Positions 51,850 through 61,179 are shown, counted from the stretch's first letter. The stretch is DNA of 64,000 bases from Clostridiales bacterium (GCA_017529925.1 JAFXMZ010000020.1:1-64000), one strand, 5' to 3'. Notes: a model not told the origin generated them from the letters alone. Made by a program: numbers and translations.

Positions 51850-53613
51850 TCAGCTCCTCAGGCCTGCCATATATCTCGAGTAATACTTCTCGTATTTCTC
51901 CTCGCTCGAGCGGTCCTTACGCTGCTTGAAGTCGTGCATATATGTTTCGCTCTTTCCGTCGGAGGACTTAAAGCGGTATGCGATAGCTACGATGTTCATG
52001 CTGTGATCGGCGATCCTGCCGCAGCTGTAGAGGATGTCATTGAAGACGAATCCCTGCTGTGCGGTGCAGATACCTTCTGCAAGACGTTCGACATGTGTCG
52101 CCTTGAAGGCATCGCACATCTCGCTTATGACGATCCTCAGGGGGCCGACCTCATCGGCATTCTCGGCATCGGGAGAAAGGTAGCAGTTTATCGAAAGGGA
52201 GTAGACCTCCTTGACTGCAGCCAGGAGTCTTTTGATCTCCTCCTGAGCCTTATCGGAGAAGTGTATGTCCTTGGTCTTTATCTCTTCGGCGGAGTTTGCC
52301 ATATAGGAAGCATGGTCGGCGATACGCTCGATCTCTCCAATTGCCTGGAGCATCTTGGATGACCTGTTCTTGTCATAGACGGAAAGGTGCTGCGTTGTCG
52401 TGAGCTTCATGAGGTATGAACCTATATGGTCCTCATATCCGTCGATCTTCTCTTCGTTCTTCTTGATGAAATCGAAGTCATCATCGTTATATCCGTTAAG
52501 GAGCATATCGGTCGCCTTGTCGAGTCCGGTCTTCGCCTTGGATATCATCTTGTTCATCGAATTGGATACCTCTGCAACGGCGATAGGAGGCGTCAGCATG
52601 AGACGCTCGTCGAGCCTGAACTCCTGCTCCTCATCCGTATCCCTGACGATAACGTGTGCGATCTTTACGAGAAGACGGCTGAAGGGGAAGAGAACGAGAG
52701 TGTTCGCGATGTTGAATATCGAGTGGAATGCGGCGATGCCGACGATGCCGATGACCTGATCCGCAAAAGCGAAATCGAATATCGCATTCAGGCCGCAGAA
52801 GAATGTGAGCCAGAGGACAGCTCCTATGAGCTTGATGGTGACATGGATGACAGTAACTCTCTTGGCGTCGCGGTTAACGCCGATCGACGACAGGATGGCA
52901 GTCATACACGTTCCGATGTTGGCACCTATGATGATCGGGATCGCCATACCGTATGAGATCTGACCTGTGAGGGCTAAACTCTGGAGGATACCGATAGCGG
53001 CTGCGGAACTCTGGATGATGCCTGTTATGACGGTACCTGCGAGTACGCCGAGAAGAGGATTGTTGAAAGCTGTCAGGATCTTGGTAAAGCTGTCCATCTC
53101 CTTGAGAGGAGCCATGGATCCGGACATCATCGTCATGCCCTGCATAAGTATTCCGAAACCGATGAACATGGCGCCGATATCCTTGCGTCTCTGGTGCTTT
53201 GACACCATGATCATAATGATACCGATGAGAGCGAATATGAGCGAAAAGCATTTGGGCTCGAGCAGTCTCAGGAAGAAGTTACCGCTTCCCGATATACCCG
53301 ACATCGAAAGGATCCACGCGGTAAGGGTAGTTCCTATATCCGAACCGAAAATGACACCGACAGTCTGTCCGAGTTCCATGATGCCGGAGTTGACAAAACC
53401 GACGAGCATTACCGTCATTGCCGAGGATGACTGGATGGCTATCGTAATGACTGCGCCGATCGCAAGTCCCTTGAAGGGGTTGTCGGTCGCCTTGCGAAGG
53501 AGTTTCTCGAGCTTGCCTCCGGCAGTCTTCTTAAGTGCTTCCGAGAGGACATTCATTCCGTACAGGAAGAAAGCCAGACCTCCGAAGAGAGTTACAAAAG
53601 AGAAGATATCCAT
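51850..53613 (-). CDS. Na+/phosphate cotransporter with PhoU-like domain
   Basis: 587 residues of the NptA/PiT-related Na/Pi cotransporter II family. Two repeats carry the QSSSA motif (AIQSSSAMTVML near 60, IQSSAAAIGILQ near 200) within about eight to nine helices (1-310). The cytoplasmic PhoU-like helical domain spans about 340-560. It imports phosphate or a similar anion with sodium. GGAGTGAT precedes the ATG. The gene lies upstream of the lipase gene on the same strand but is probably independent of it. Confidence 0.92.
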   Translation of the reverse strand: MDIFSFVTLFGGLAFFLYGMNVLSEALKKTAGGKLEKLLRKATDNPFKGLAIGAVITIAIQSSSAMTVMLVGFVNSGIMELGQTVGVIFGSDIGTTLTAWILSMSGISGSGNFFLRLLEPKCFSLIFALIGIIMIMVSKHQRRKDIGAMFIGFGILMQGMTMMSGSMAPLKEMDSFTKILTAFNNPLLGVLAGTVITGIIQSSAAAIGILQSLALTGQISYGMAIPIIIGANIGTCMTAILSSIGVNRDAKRVTVIHVTIKLIGAVLWLTFFCGLNAIFDFAFADQVIGIVGIAAFHSIFNIANTLVLFPFSRLLVKIAHVIVRDTDEEQEFRLDERLMLTPPIAVAEVSNSMNKMISKAKTGLDKATDMLLNGYNDDDFDFIKKNEEKIDGYEDHIGSYLMKLTTTQHLSVYDKNRSSKMLQAIGEIERIADHASYMANSAEEIKTKDIHFSDKAQEEIKRLLAAVKEVYSLSINCYLSPDAENADEVGPLRIVISEMCDAFKATHVERLAEGICTAQQGFVFNDILYSCGRIADHSMNIVAIAYRFKSSDGKSETYMHDFKQRKDRSSEEKYEKYYSRYMAGLRS

Positions 53614-53725
53614 ATCATCACTCCGTCAAAAACAGTTTTATAACCGTGTATATTTTATCGCGTATCTTTTATGATGTAAATTAAGATCATTTGATCTTTT
53701 GCACAAATAGATGAGCGTCTATGTA

Positions 53726-53754
53726 TTGAACGGAAAGCCGCATTTTGCTATAAT
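53726..53754 (+). promoter_or_regulatory. Promoter of the small lipoprotein gene
   Basis: TTGAAC (726-731), 17 bp, TATAAT (749-754). The start would be near 53761, 25 bases before the chosen ATG, with GGAGGG between them. This supports the start at 53786. Confidence 0.85.
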
Positions 53755-53785
53755 GCGCGCATATATCTGCAAGGAGGGTTCGGAG

Positions 53786-54355
53786 ATGAAGTCATTGAGG
53801 AAGACAGCAGCTGTTGTGATCATGGCGGCAATGGCCTTTTCGATGTGTGCCTGTTCAAAGGCGGAGAAGGAAAAGGACGAGGCCGGAGGGGACAAAAAAT
53901 ACGAGAAGAAGTTCGGCTCGTATGAGGTGTCCGAAGGCTGGGTCGAAGTCAGTTCGCATTCGAATCCGCCCTTCTATTTTTCATATTGTCAGGACGGTCA
54001 TGAGAAGGATGATCTTCCGAACAACATCGCCGTATATTGCGGAGAGGATAAGTACAGTGCAGATGACATTGCATTCAAAGATGATATACTTGTTACGCTG
54101 AACAAACAGGTCGAAGGCCTGGAGGGGACGACGGTCACGGGAAGCGGTATCACTTCGGACAAGGGATATCCGGTCTATATGTTTGAGATAAAGACGCCCG
54201 ATGACAGGACGATCCAGTATTATATCGCGGGTGAGAAGGAATATGTGATGGTCTCCGCCGCCATCTATGATGAGGATATGGCAAAGGAAGATAAGACGGA
54301 AGAGGTCGCGAAGGGAATCGTCGACTCTTTCGAATGGGATGATCAGGGAGAATAA
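53786..54355 (+). CDS. Small hypothetical lipoprotein
   Basis: About 189 residues. The signal peptide ends in a lipobox FSMCAC, followed by a Lys/Glu-rich spacer. A compact domain of about 150 residues (FGSYEVSEGWVEVSSHSNPPFYFSY) resembles the beta-rich fold of small Clostridial lipoproteins with an unknown ligand. An in-frame ATG at 53711 lies upstream of the promoter and is rejected as start. The MATE gene starts 8 bases after its stop, so both share this promoter. Confidence 0.82.
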   Translation: MKSLRKTAAVVIMAAMAFSMCACSKAEKEKDEAGGDKKYEKKFGSYEVSEGWVEVSSHSNPPFYFSYCQDGHEKDDLPNNIAVYCGEDKYSADDIAFKDDILVTLNKQVEGLEGTTVTGSGITSDKGYPVYMFEIKTPDDRTIQYYIAGEKEYVMVSAAIYDEDMAKEDKTEEVAKGIVDSFEWDDQGE

Positions 54356-54363
54356 GGACTGTT

Positions 54364-55725
54364 ATGCCGGATAAAGCAGTAAGAGAGAACAAGATGGGCA
54401 CGATGCCCGTGAAGAGGCTCATCATTTCGATGTCCCTTCCGATGATGATATCGATGCTCGTGCAGGCGATGTATAATGTCGTCGACAGTATCTTCGTTGC
54501 GTGGCTTTCGGACAAGGCTCTTACTGCAGCATCCCTTGCATTTCCGCTCCAGAATTTCATGATAGCCGTCGGAGGAGGAACCGGCGTAGGTATCAATGCA
54601 CTGCTCTCCAAGGCTCTCGGCGAGAAGAAGCGTGATGAGGCCGACAGGGCGGCTAACAACGGTATCTTTCTCCAGCTCTTCAGTTATGCGCTCTTCGTTA
54701 TCATCGGGGTTTTCTTCGTAAAAACCTATGCCGCATCACTGACTGACGATCCTGAGATAGCGGGATATGCATCCGATTATCTCAGATATATCTGCATATT
54801 CTCCTTCGGGCTGTTCATGCAGATGACTTTCGAGAGGCTCCTTCAGTCGACGGGAAGGACCATCCAGTCGATGATATCCCAGATGACAGGCGCCGTCATA
54901 AACATGATACTCGATCCGATAATGATATTCGGACTTATAGGATTCCCGAAACTCGGAATGTCGGGTGCGGCTATCGCCACCGTTATCGGTCAGAGCTGTG
55001 CCGCCGTAACAGGACTCATTTTGAACCTGAAGACCAACAAAGACATACAGCTGTCGATAAGGAAGATATTCTCACCCGTGGCATCTACCATAAAGAATAT
55101 CTACTTTGTCGGCGTGCCTTCGATCCTCATGATCTCCATAGGATCTGTCATGACATATTTCATGAGCATCATCCTGGGCGGCTTCTCATACACTGCCCAG
55201 GCGGTATTCGGAGCTTACTTCAAGATACAGAGCTTCTTCTTCCTGCCGGTATTCGGCCTTAACAACGGCGTCATACCGGTCCTGGCATACAATTACGGAG
55301 CCAGGAAGAGGGAGAGGATTATGGAAGCCCTGAAGTTCGCTGTAATACTTGCTTTTGTCATGATGTCGGCCGGAACTGTAACAATGTTACTTATACCCAA
55401 ACTGCTCCTCATGGCATTCAAGGCCACTCCCGAGATGCTCGCGATAGGCATTCCCGCACTGCGTATCATAAGCCTTCACTTCCCGCTCGCGGGCATCGCG
55501 ATCGTCTTGGGATCCGTATTCCAGGCCTTTTCGAAAAGCTACTTCTCGCTCATCATCTCGCTTGCAAGACAGCTGATCGTCCTCCTGCCGGTGGCGTGGC
55601 TTCTGTCGCTTACGGGGGTGCTCCAAAATATCTGGTGGGCGTTCATCATATCGGAGGTCGCATCGCTGACGCTTACGGCGGTCTTCTTCAAGTATGTAAA
55701 AAGGACCGTTGTCGACGAACTGTGA
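54364..55725 (+). CDS. MATE-family efflux transporter (second copy)
   Basis: 453 residues with 12 predicted helices. It opens RLIISMSLPMMISMLVQAMYNVVDSIFV, typical of the Clostridial DinF/MATE branch, and keeps GVGINALLSKALGEKKRDEAD in loop 2 and GASARKRERIMEA-like NYGARKRERIMEALKFA in the second half. Only distantly related to the MATE protein at 36149. Coupled to the upstream lipoprotein, which might be an accessory factor. The substrate is unknown. Confidence 0.9.
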   Translation: MPDKAVRENKMGTMPVKRLIISMSLPMMISMLVQAMYNVVDSIFVAWLSDKALTAASLAFPLQNFMIAVGGGTGVGINALLSKALGEKKRDEADRAANNGIFLQLFSYALFVIIGVFFVKTYAASLTDDPEIAGYASDYLRYICIFSFGLFMQMTFERLLQSTGRTIQSMISQMTGAVINMILDPIMIFGLIGFPKLGMSGAAIATVIGQSCAAVTGLILNLKTNKDIQLSIRKIFSPVASTIKNIYFVGVPSILMISIGSVMTYFMSIILGGFSYTAQAVFGAYFKIQSFFFLPVFGLNNGVIPVLAYNYGARKRERIMEALKFAVILAFVMMSAGTVTMLLIPKLLLMAFKATPEMLAIGIPALRIISLHFPLAGIAIVLGSVFQAFSKSYFSLIISLARQLIVLLPVAWLLSLTGVLQNIWWAFIISEVASLTLTAVFFKYVKRTVVDEL

Positions 55726-55762
55726 TACTATAGTCGTATAAAAGACTACGGGGGATGATACC

Positions 55763-56596
55763 ATGATCAACATAGGATGCCACCTGCCTTCATCAGGCGG
55801 ATTCCTGGCTATGGGCAGGCATGCAACTGAGCTTGGGGCTGATACTTTTGCCTTTTTTACCAGAAATCCCAGGGGAGGCGCTGCCAAAGAGATAGATCCA
55901 AAAGATGCGGAGGCGCTTGTCACCTACATGAAAGAGAATTCATTCGGTAAGCTCGTTGCCCATGCACCCTATACCATGAACGTATGCGCTGCAAAGGAAG
56001 ACATAAGGAAGTTCTCGCGGGAGATGCTCGCTGACGATCTGGAGAGGATGCAGTATGTTCCCGGCAATTACTATAATTTCCATCCGGGTTCACATGTAGG
56101 ACAGGGAGCGGAAGCGGCGGTCGTCATGATAGCCGATGCGGTAAATTTCGCGCTGAAGGAGGAGCATCAGACCACGCTCCTTCTCGAGACTATGGCGGGA
56201 AAGGGTTCCGAGGTCGGACGCAATTTCGAGGAGATAAGAGCGATAATCGACAGGATCGAGCTCAGTGACAAGGTAGGCGTATGCTTTGATACATGCCACA
56301 CATGGGACGGAGGATATGATGTCAGGGATGACCTTGACGGGGTCCTCAGGGAGTTTGATGAAGTGATCGGCATAGACAGGCTCAAGGCTGTTCATCTCAA
56401 CGATTCCAAGAATGACCGTGACACGCATAAGGACAGGCATGAGGTCATAGGTTCGGGCTTCCTCGGAGAGGACGGCATCAGGAGGGCCGTGACGCACCCT
56501 CTCCTGCAGGGGAAACCTTTTATCCTCGAGACTCCGAATGAGGATCCGGGATATAAAAAAGAAATTGCCCTCATCCGAGAGTGGATGATAAAATAA
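55763..56596 (+). CDS. nfo: Endonuclease IV (AP endonuclease)
   Basis: A 277-residue zinc enzyme that cuts 5' to abasic sites in base-excision repair. The family's metal ligands are visible in YNFHPGSHVGQG, LLLETMAGKGSEVG, VCFDTCHTWDGGYD, VHLNDSKNDRDTHKDRHE and FILETPNED. GGGGGAT lies before the ATG. The length is normal. It is followed by two small membrane genes with a 30-base gap. Confidence 0.95.
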   Translation: MINIGCHLPSSGGFLAMGRHATELGADTFAFFTRNPRGGAAKEIDPKDAEALVTYMKENSFGKLVAHAPYTMNVCAAKEDIRKFSREMLADDLERMQYVPGNYYNFHPGSHVGQGAEAAVVMIADAVNFALKEEHQTTLLLETMAGKGSEVGRNFEEIRAIIDRIELSDKVGVCFDTCHTWDGGYDVRDDLDGVLREFDEVIGIDRLKAVHLNDSKNDRDTHKDRHEVIGSGFLGEDGIRRAVTHPLLQGKPFILETPNEDPGYKKEIALIREWMIK

Positions 56597-56626
56597 CACC
56601 ATATAGAGATCAGGGAGGACCATATC

Positions 56627-57013
56627 ATGGCATGTTTTCTCGTATCGGTTGCTGAGGCGGCAGTAGTTTCCGTCATAAATCATTTTGTTCCTGAGAAGAA
56701 GGATGAGGGGTCTTACAAGATCTCAATGAAGACGAAGCTCAAGTGGCTTTCGGGAATGCTCTGGGGCGGTTCCGCTCTCCTTGCGCTCGAACATGTATGG
56801 CACGGTGAGATCATAGCGACACCTCCGTTCCTGTCTGCTATGAAGAATGCAGAGGATGCGGCAACGATGTTCCATGAGATGGCGACCGTAGGTGTCTGTA
56901 TGGCACTTCTTATAACATCCGTCTGGGTGATAATGTGCCTGGCGGCAGACAGGATGGCAGCAAGGGCTCATAAGTCCGAACCTGCAAAAGCAGCAAAGGA
57001 GGCTTCAAGATGA
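56627..57013 (+). CDS. Small membrane protein, unknown
   Basis: 128 residues with about three hydrophobic segments. It starts MACFLVSVAEAAVVSVINHF, continues with a glycine-containing helix (WLSGMLWGGSALLALEHVWHGE) and ends with MALLITSVWVIMCLAADRMA and a basic tail. It resembles a conserved Clostridial membrane protein without an assigned role. It overlaps the next membrane gene by ATGA, so the two products probably act together. Confidence 0.7.
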   Translation: MACFLVSVAEAAVVSVINHFVPEKKDEGSYKISMKTKLKWLSGMLWGGSALLALEHVWHGEIIATPPFLSAMKNAEDAATMFHEMATVGVCMALLITSVWVIMCLAADRMAARAHKSEPAKAAKEASR

Positions 57014-57327
57014 CACTTCTCATTACTGTATTTGCTGCACTTTTCTTCACATATAAGTGGTATTGCGACAAGGACGGAAAGTCGTGCTTCGGTCCTTTGT
57101 GCCTCATCCTCTGGGGCGCATCGCTCATGTGGACCGTTGATGCTCTTTTCGAGTTCGCTGAACTGAAGGAAGAGTATTTCAATCCGGCTCCCGCAGATAT
57201 GCTGAACGACACTTTCCTGGGATTCACAGCCGTGGCGCTCGCACTCGTGATCTGGGTCGTGATCCTTCTCGTAAAGGATCCGAAGGGAAGAGTAAAGGAG
57301 GCTTTGAAGGGTGAACGTTCCGTCTGA
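57010..57327 (+). CDS. Small membrane protein, unknown, partner of the preceding gene
   Basis: 105 residues with three hydrophobic segments (TLLITVFAALFFTYKW, CLILWGASLMWTVDALFEF, FTAVALALVIWVVILLV) and a short basic end. The stop codon lies 16 bases inside the DUF4250 gene. With the previous gene it forms a coupled pair that looks like a two-subunit membrane module. No family motif was recognised. Confidence 0.7.
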   Translation: MTLLITVFAALFFTYKWYCDKDGKSCFGPLCLILWGASLMWTVDALFEFAELKEEYFNPAPADMLNDTFLGFTAVALALVIWVVILLVKDPKGRVKEALKGERSV

Positions 57328-57487
57328 TCCCGTAATGCTCCTGAGCTTTATCAACACCCAGCTCCGCGATAACCACGATTCACTCGATGACCTCTGTTCA
57401 TCATACGGGATATCGAGAGAGGAACTGGAGAGGAAACTGTCGAACATCAACTATACATACGATGAAAGTTCAAACCGTTTTGTCTGA
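57311..57487 (+). CDS. DUF4250 small protein
   Basis: A 58-residue protein starting at GTG 57311, overlapping the membrane gene by 17 bases, with AAAGGAGG about 9 bases upstream. The sequence (DPVMLLSFINTQLRD, then SREELERKLSNINYTYDE and NRFV at the end) matches the DUF4250 family of short Firmicute proteins. Its stop codon is inside the stem of the following terminator. The function is unknown. Confidence 0.88.
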   Translation: MNVPSDPVMLLSFINTQLRDNHDSLDDLCSSYGISREELERKLSNINYTYDESSNRFV

Positions 57488-57512
57488 AAAATCAAGGGCA
57501 AAACGGTTTTTT
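57472..57512 (+). terminator. Terminator overlapping the DUF4250 stop
   Basis: An 11-bp perfect stem AAACCGTTTTG/CAAAACGGTTT with a 16-base loop, followed by a T-run. The left arm encodes the last residues of the DUF4250 protein. Confidence 0.9.
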
Positions 57513-57568
57513 CGTGATATACTTTTTAGCGGCAAATAATATAGATCACATAGAAGGAGATCACAAAT

Positions 57569-59164
57569 ATGAGTCAGAAACCTGTAGTACTGATGGTATT
57601 GGACGGTTACGGCATCTCTGAGCGCGAGGACTATAATGCAATCGCGATGGCAAAGACTCCCGTAATGGATAAGCTCAAGGCAGAGTGCCCCTTTGTTCTG
57701 GGATCCGCTTCGGGTCTTGCAGTCGGACTTCCCGACGGACAGATGGGTAATTCCGAGGTCGGACATATGAATATCGGTTCGGGAAGGATCATCTATCAGG
57801 ATCTCACCCTTATCACAAAGTATATTGAGGACGGAGTATTCTTTGAGAACGAAGAGCTCCTCCGTGCGATAAACAACTGCAAGGAGAAGGGATCGGATCT
57901 TCACATCTGGGGCCTTCTTTCTGACGGCGGCGTTCATTCCCACAACACACACCTCTACGCTCTGATCGAGATGTGTAAGAAGAACGGACTTGAGAACGTA
58001 TATGTTCATCCCTTCTTCGACGGACGTGATACTCCCCCGGCATCCGGCAAGGAATACCTCACGCAGCTCATCGAAAAGATGGACGAGATCGGCGTCGGCA
58101 AGGTTGCTTCCATGTCCGGAAGATATTATGCGATGGACAGGGACAATAACTGGGACCGTATCCAGAAGGCATATGACTCTCTCGTTATAGGAGAGGGCGT
58201 AAAGGCTACAGATCCCATACAGGCGATGCAGGAGTCTTACGATAACGGAGTAACGGACGAATTCGTTCTCCCTACAGTGATCGTTAATGAGGACGGTTCA
58301 CCCGTATCCCTCGTTAAGCCTGATGACTCGATAATCTTCTTCAACTTCCGCCCTGACCGTGCAAGAGAGATAACAAAGGCATTCTGCTTCTCCGATGATG
58401 ATATCGCGGCACAGGCCGGCAACGCCGATGATCCCAAGTGCATCAAGTTCCTTAAGCGCCATAACGGTTTCATGCCCCTCACATATGTCTGCTTCAAGGA
58501 TTATGACGAGACGATCCCCAACAAGTTCGTCGCTTTCAAGAAGGAAGAGATCGTCAATACACTCGGTGAGTATCTTGCGGCTAATAACTTAAGACAGCTC
58601 CGTATCGCCGAGACAGAGAAGTATGCTCACGTAACGTTCTTCTTCAACGGCGGTCTTGAGGAGCCCAACAAGGGTGAGGACCGTACACTCGTTAATTCAC
58701 CGAAGGTAGCAACATATGATCTCCAGCCTGAGATGAGCGCTCCCGAAGTATCGGAGAAGCTCGATGCCGCTATCACATCCGGTGAATATGACGTCATCAT
58801 CATCAACTTCGCCAACCCTGACATGGTCGGTCACACCGGTGTCCTCGAGGCAGCCATAAAGGCCGTCGAGAGAGTCGACGAGTGTGTCGGCGCCGCTGTC
58901 GAGGCTGTAAAGAAGATGGACGGTGTCCTCTTCGTATGTGCAGACCACGGTAATGCGGAGCAGATGCTCAACTACGAGACAGGAGAGCCCCACACGGCCC
59001 ACACGACTAATCCCGTTCCCTTCATCCTCTACAATTACGATGATTCCTATACTTTGAGAGAGGGAGGAAGGCTCTGTGATATCGCACCTACGCTCCTCGA
59101 GGTAATGGGACTTCCCCAGCCCAAGGAGATGACAGGTAAGTCGCTCCTCGTGAAGAAGGGATAA
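57569..59164 (+). CDS. gpmI: Phosphoglycerate mutase, cofactor-independent
   Basis: 531-residue, Mn-dependent enzyme interconverting 3- and 2-phosphoglycerate in glycolysis. Alkaline-phosphatase-superfamily features: LDGYG near the start and the phosphoserine Ser62 in GQMGNSEVGH. HPFFDGRDTPP and ADHGNAEQM supply metal and substrate residues. AGAAGGAG precedes the ATG. Its codon use is that of a highly expressed gene. It is monocistronic, with a strong terminator after it. Confidence 0.97.
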   Translation: MSQKPVVLMVLDGYGISEREDYNAIAMAKTPVMDKLKAECPFVLGSASGLAVGLPDGQMGNSEVGHMNIGSGRIIYQDLTLITKYIEDGVFFENEELLRAINNCKEKGSDLHIWGLLSDGGVHSHNTHLYALIEMCKKNGLENVYVHPFFDGRDTPPASGKEYLTQLIEKMDEIGVGKVASMSGRYYAMDRDNNWDRIQKAYDSLVIGEGVKATDPIQAMQESYDNGVTDEFVLPTVIVNEDGSPVSLVKPDDSIIFFNFRPDRAREITKAFCFSDDDIAAQAGNADDPKCIKFLKRHNGFMPLTYVCFKDYDETIPNKFVAFKKEEIVNTLGEYLAANNLRQLRIAETEKYAHVTFFFNGGLEEPNKGEDRTLVNSPKVATYDLQPEMSAPEVSEKLDAAITSGEYDVIIINFANPDMVGHTGVLEAAIKAVERVDECVGAAVEAVKKMDGVLFVCADHGNAEQMLNYETGEPHTAHTTNPVPFILYNYDDSYTLREGGRLCDIAPTLLEVMGLPQPKEMTGKSLLVKKG

Positions 59165-59199
59165 GATAAAGCCCGTTTAAGGCAATATGACAGTTTAAG

Positions 59200-59243
59200 G
59201 ATCCCCGTGCACCCTTTATAAGGGGTTGCGCGGGGATCTTTTC
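59200..59243 (+). terminator. Terminator after gpmI
   Basis: An 11-bp stem GATCCCCGTGC/GCGCGGGGATC with an inner short hairpin, followed by TTTTC. Confidence 0.92.
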
Positions 59244-59325
59244 GCAGTGATTTTTACTTCTGTGAAAATCGCGGGAAATGTTGTTCTTTTCGATGTTTAT
59301 AAGGCATTTGACAAAAGTTTTTGCC

Positions 59326-59354
59326 TTGATAACGGAGGTGCACTGCCTTATAAT
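59326..59354 (+). promoter_or_regulatory. Promoter of the NifU-like/GGGtGRT operon
   Basis: TTGATA (326-331), 17 bp, TATAAT (349-354), with a start near 59361 and AAAGGAGAA at 59372-59380 before the ATG at 59387. A TTGACA at 59309-59314 is too far upstream for this -10 and is ignored. Confidence 0.8.
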
Positions 59355-59386
59355 TACTATATTCTGTCTACAAAGGAGAATAATAT

Positions 59387-60079
59387 ATGATTTACTCAAC
59401 AGAAGTTAAAAACATGTGCCCTGTAACACAGGGAGTGCATCATGGCGCAGCGCCTATCCCCGAGGAGGCAAAGTGGGTAAAGGCAAAGCAGGTTGAGGAC
59501 ATCTCCGGATACACACACGGTATCGGCTGGTGTGCACCTCAGCAGGGATGCTGCAAGCTTTCCCTCAATGTTAAGAACGGTATCATCCAGGAAGCTCTCG
59601 TAGAGACCATCGGATGCTCCGGAATGACACACTCCGCTGCTATGGCTGCTGAGATCCTTCCCGGACTTACAGTCCTTGAGGCACTTAATACGGACCTCGT
59701 CTGCGACGCTATCAACACGGCAATGAGAGAGCTCTTCCTCCAGATCGTTTACGGAAGAACACAGAGTGCTTTCTCCGAGGACGGACTCCAGATCGGCGCA
59801 GGTCTTGAGGATCTCGGTAAGGGAACACGTTCCATGATCGGTACGACATACGGTACTGTTGCAAAGGGACCTCGTTACCTCGAGCTCACTGACGGTTACA
59901 TCACAGAGGTCGGACTCGACGAGAATGACGAGATCATCGGCTACAAGTATGTTAATTTCGGTAAGATGATGGACTTCATGAAGGCCGGCGATGATGCCAA
60001 TACCGCTTTCGAGAAGGCTTCGGGCAAGTACGGAAGAGTTGCTGATGCAGTTCGTTTCATCGACCCCAGAAAAGAGTAA
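59387..60079 (+). CDS. Iron-sulfur scaffold-like (NifU_N-type) protein paired with GGGtGRT
   Basis: A 230-residue cytoplasmic protein. Cysteines occur in GWCAPQQGCC (about 49-56) and IGCSGMTHSA (about 74), the pattern of IscU/NifU N-terminal scaffolds but with a different spacing and longer ends. Several anaerobe genomes annotate this family as an iron-sulfur scaffold-like protein found next to the GGGtGRT protein, as here 20 bases downstream. Codon use is strongly biased, suggesting high expression. The molecular role is not established. Confidence 0.75.
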   Translation: MIYSTEVKNMCPVTQGVHHGAAPIPEEAKWVKAKQVEDISGYTHGIGWCAPQQGCCKLSLNVKNGIIQEALVETIGCSGMTHSAAMAAEILPGLTVLEALNTDLVCDAINTAMRELFLQIVYGRTQSAFSEDGLQIGAGLEDLGKGTRSMIGTTYGTVAKGPRYLELTDGYITEVGLDENDEIIGYKYVNFGKMMDFMKAGDDANTAFEKASGKYGRVADAVRFIDPRKE

Positions 60080-60099
60080 GAAAGCGAGGAATAAATACC

Positions 60100-61119
60100 A
60101 TGGCATTATTTGAATCATATGAGAGAAGAGAGCCTCAGATCCTTGCCAAGCTCAAGGAGTACGGCATCTCATCCATCGAAGAGTGTAAAGAGATCACAGA
60201 GGCTGCAGGCATCGACGTATATCACCTGATCGAAGGCATCCAGCCTATCTGCTTCGAGAACGCTAAGTGGGCTTACACCGTAGGTGCCGCTATCGCTATC
60301 AAGAAGGGCTGCCGCAAGGCTGCTGACGCTGCTGCTGCTATCGGCGAAGGCCTCCAGTCTTTCTGTATCCCCGGTTCCGTTGCTGATACACGTAAGGTTG
60401 GTCTCGGACACGGTAACCTCGGCAAGATGCTCCTCGAAGAGGACACAGAGTGCTTCGCATTCCTCGCAGGCCACGAGTCTTTCGCTGCTGCTGAGGGTGC
60501 TATCGGAATCGCTGAGAAGGCTAACAAGGTTCGCCAGAAGCCCCTCCGCGTTATCCTCAACGGTCTCGGCAAGGATGCTGCACAGATCATCTCCAGGATC
60601 AACGGCTTTACATTCATCGAGACAGAGTATGATCCTTATACGAATACCGTAAAGGAGATCTCCAGAAAGTGCTATTCCAAGGATCCCGAGTCTCCCCGTG
60701 CTAAGGTTAACTGCTACGGTGCAAATGATGTTTGCGAGGGTGTAGCTATCATGTGGAAGGAGAATGTTGACGTATCCATCACAGGTAACTCCACGAACCC
60801 CACAAGATTCCAGCATCCTGTTGCAGGTACATATAAGAAGGAGCGCCTCGAGGCAGGCAAGAAGTACTTCTCCGTTGCCAGTGGCGGCGGTACGGGACGT
60901 ACTCTCCATCCTGATAACATGGCTGCAGGTCCTGCTTCCTACGGTATGACCGATACTATGGGCCGTATGCACTCCGATGCTCAGTTCGCAGGTTCTTCTT
61001 CAGTTCCCGCACATGTTGAGATGATGGGTCTTATCGGCGCAGGTAATAACCCGATGGTAGGTATGACAGTTTCTACTGCCGTTTCCATCGAGGAAGCTGC
61101 CAAGGCAGGCAAGTTCTGA
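60100..61119 (+). CDS. GGGtGRT protein
   Basis: 339 residues. The eponymous motif SGGGTGRTLHPDN lies near 266-278. Other conserved blocks are GLGHGNLGKMLLEEDTECFA, FLAGHESFAAAEGAIGIAEKA and NGLGKDAAQIISRINGFTF. No membrane helix or signal. This family is widespread in anaerobic Firmicutes, highly expressed, and of unknown function. It always seems to travel with the scaffold-like gene upstream. A nucleotide- or cofactor-binding enzyme is plausible from the glycine-rich loops, but that is inference. Confidence 0.85.
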   Translation: MALFESYERREPQILAKLKEYGISSIEECKEITEAAGIDVYHLIEGIQPICFENAKWAYTVGAAIAIKKGCRKAADAAAAIGEGLQSFCIPGSVADTRKVGLGHGNLGKMLLEEDTECFAFLAGHESFAAAEGAIGIAEKANKVRQKPLRVILNGLGKDAAQIISRINGFTFIETEYDPYTNTVKEISRKCYSKDPESPRAKVNCYGANDVCEGVAIMWKENVDVSITGNSTNPTRFQHPVAGTYKKERLEAGKKYFSVASGGGTGRTLHPDNMAAGPASYGMTDTMGRMHSDAQFAGSSSVPAHVEMMGLIGAGNNPMVGMTVSTAVSIEEAAKAGKF

Positions 61120-61145
61120 TAAAGAGTAGATCATAATGAACATAC

Positions 61146-61179
61146 AAAAGGAGCTGTCATTCCGGCAGCTCCTTTTGAT
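61146..61179. terminator. Terminator after the GGGtGRT gene
   Basis: A perfect 11-bp stem AAAAGGAGCTG/CAGCTCCTTTT with a 9-base loop. The A and T runs on both sides make it bidirectional. The tail overlaps the -35 of the next promoter. Confidence 0.93.

Noticed and set aside
55377..55390. A further GTAACAATGTTAC copy of the TAACATTGTTA palindrome
   Set aside because: It is inside the coding sequence of the second MATE gene, where one chance occurrence is expected, so it was not counted as a regulatory site.
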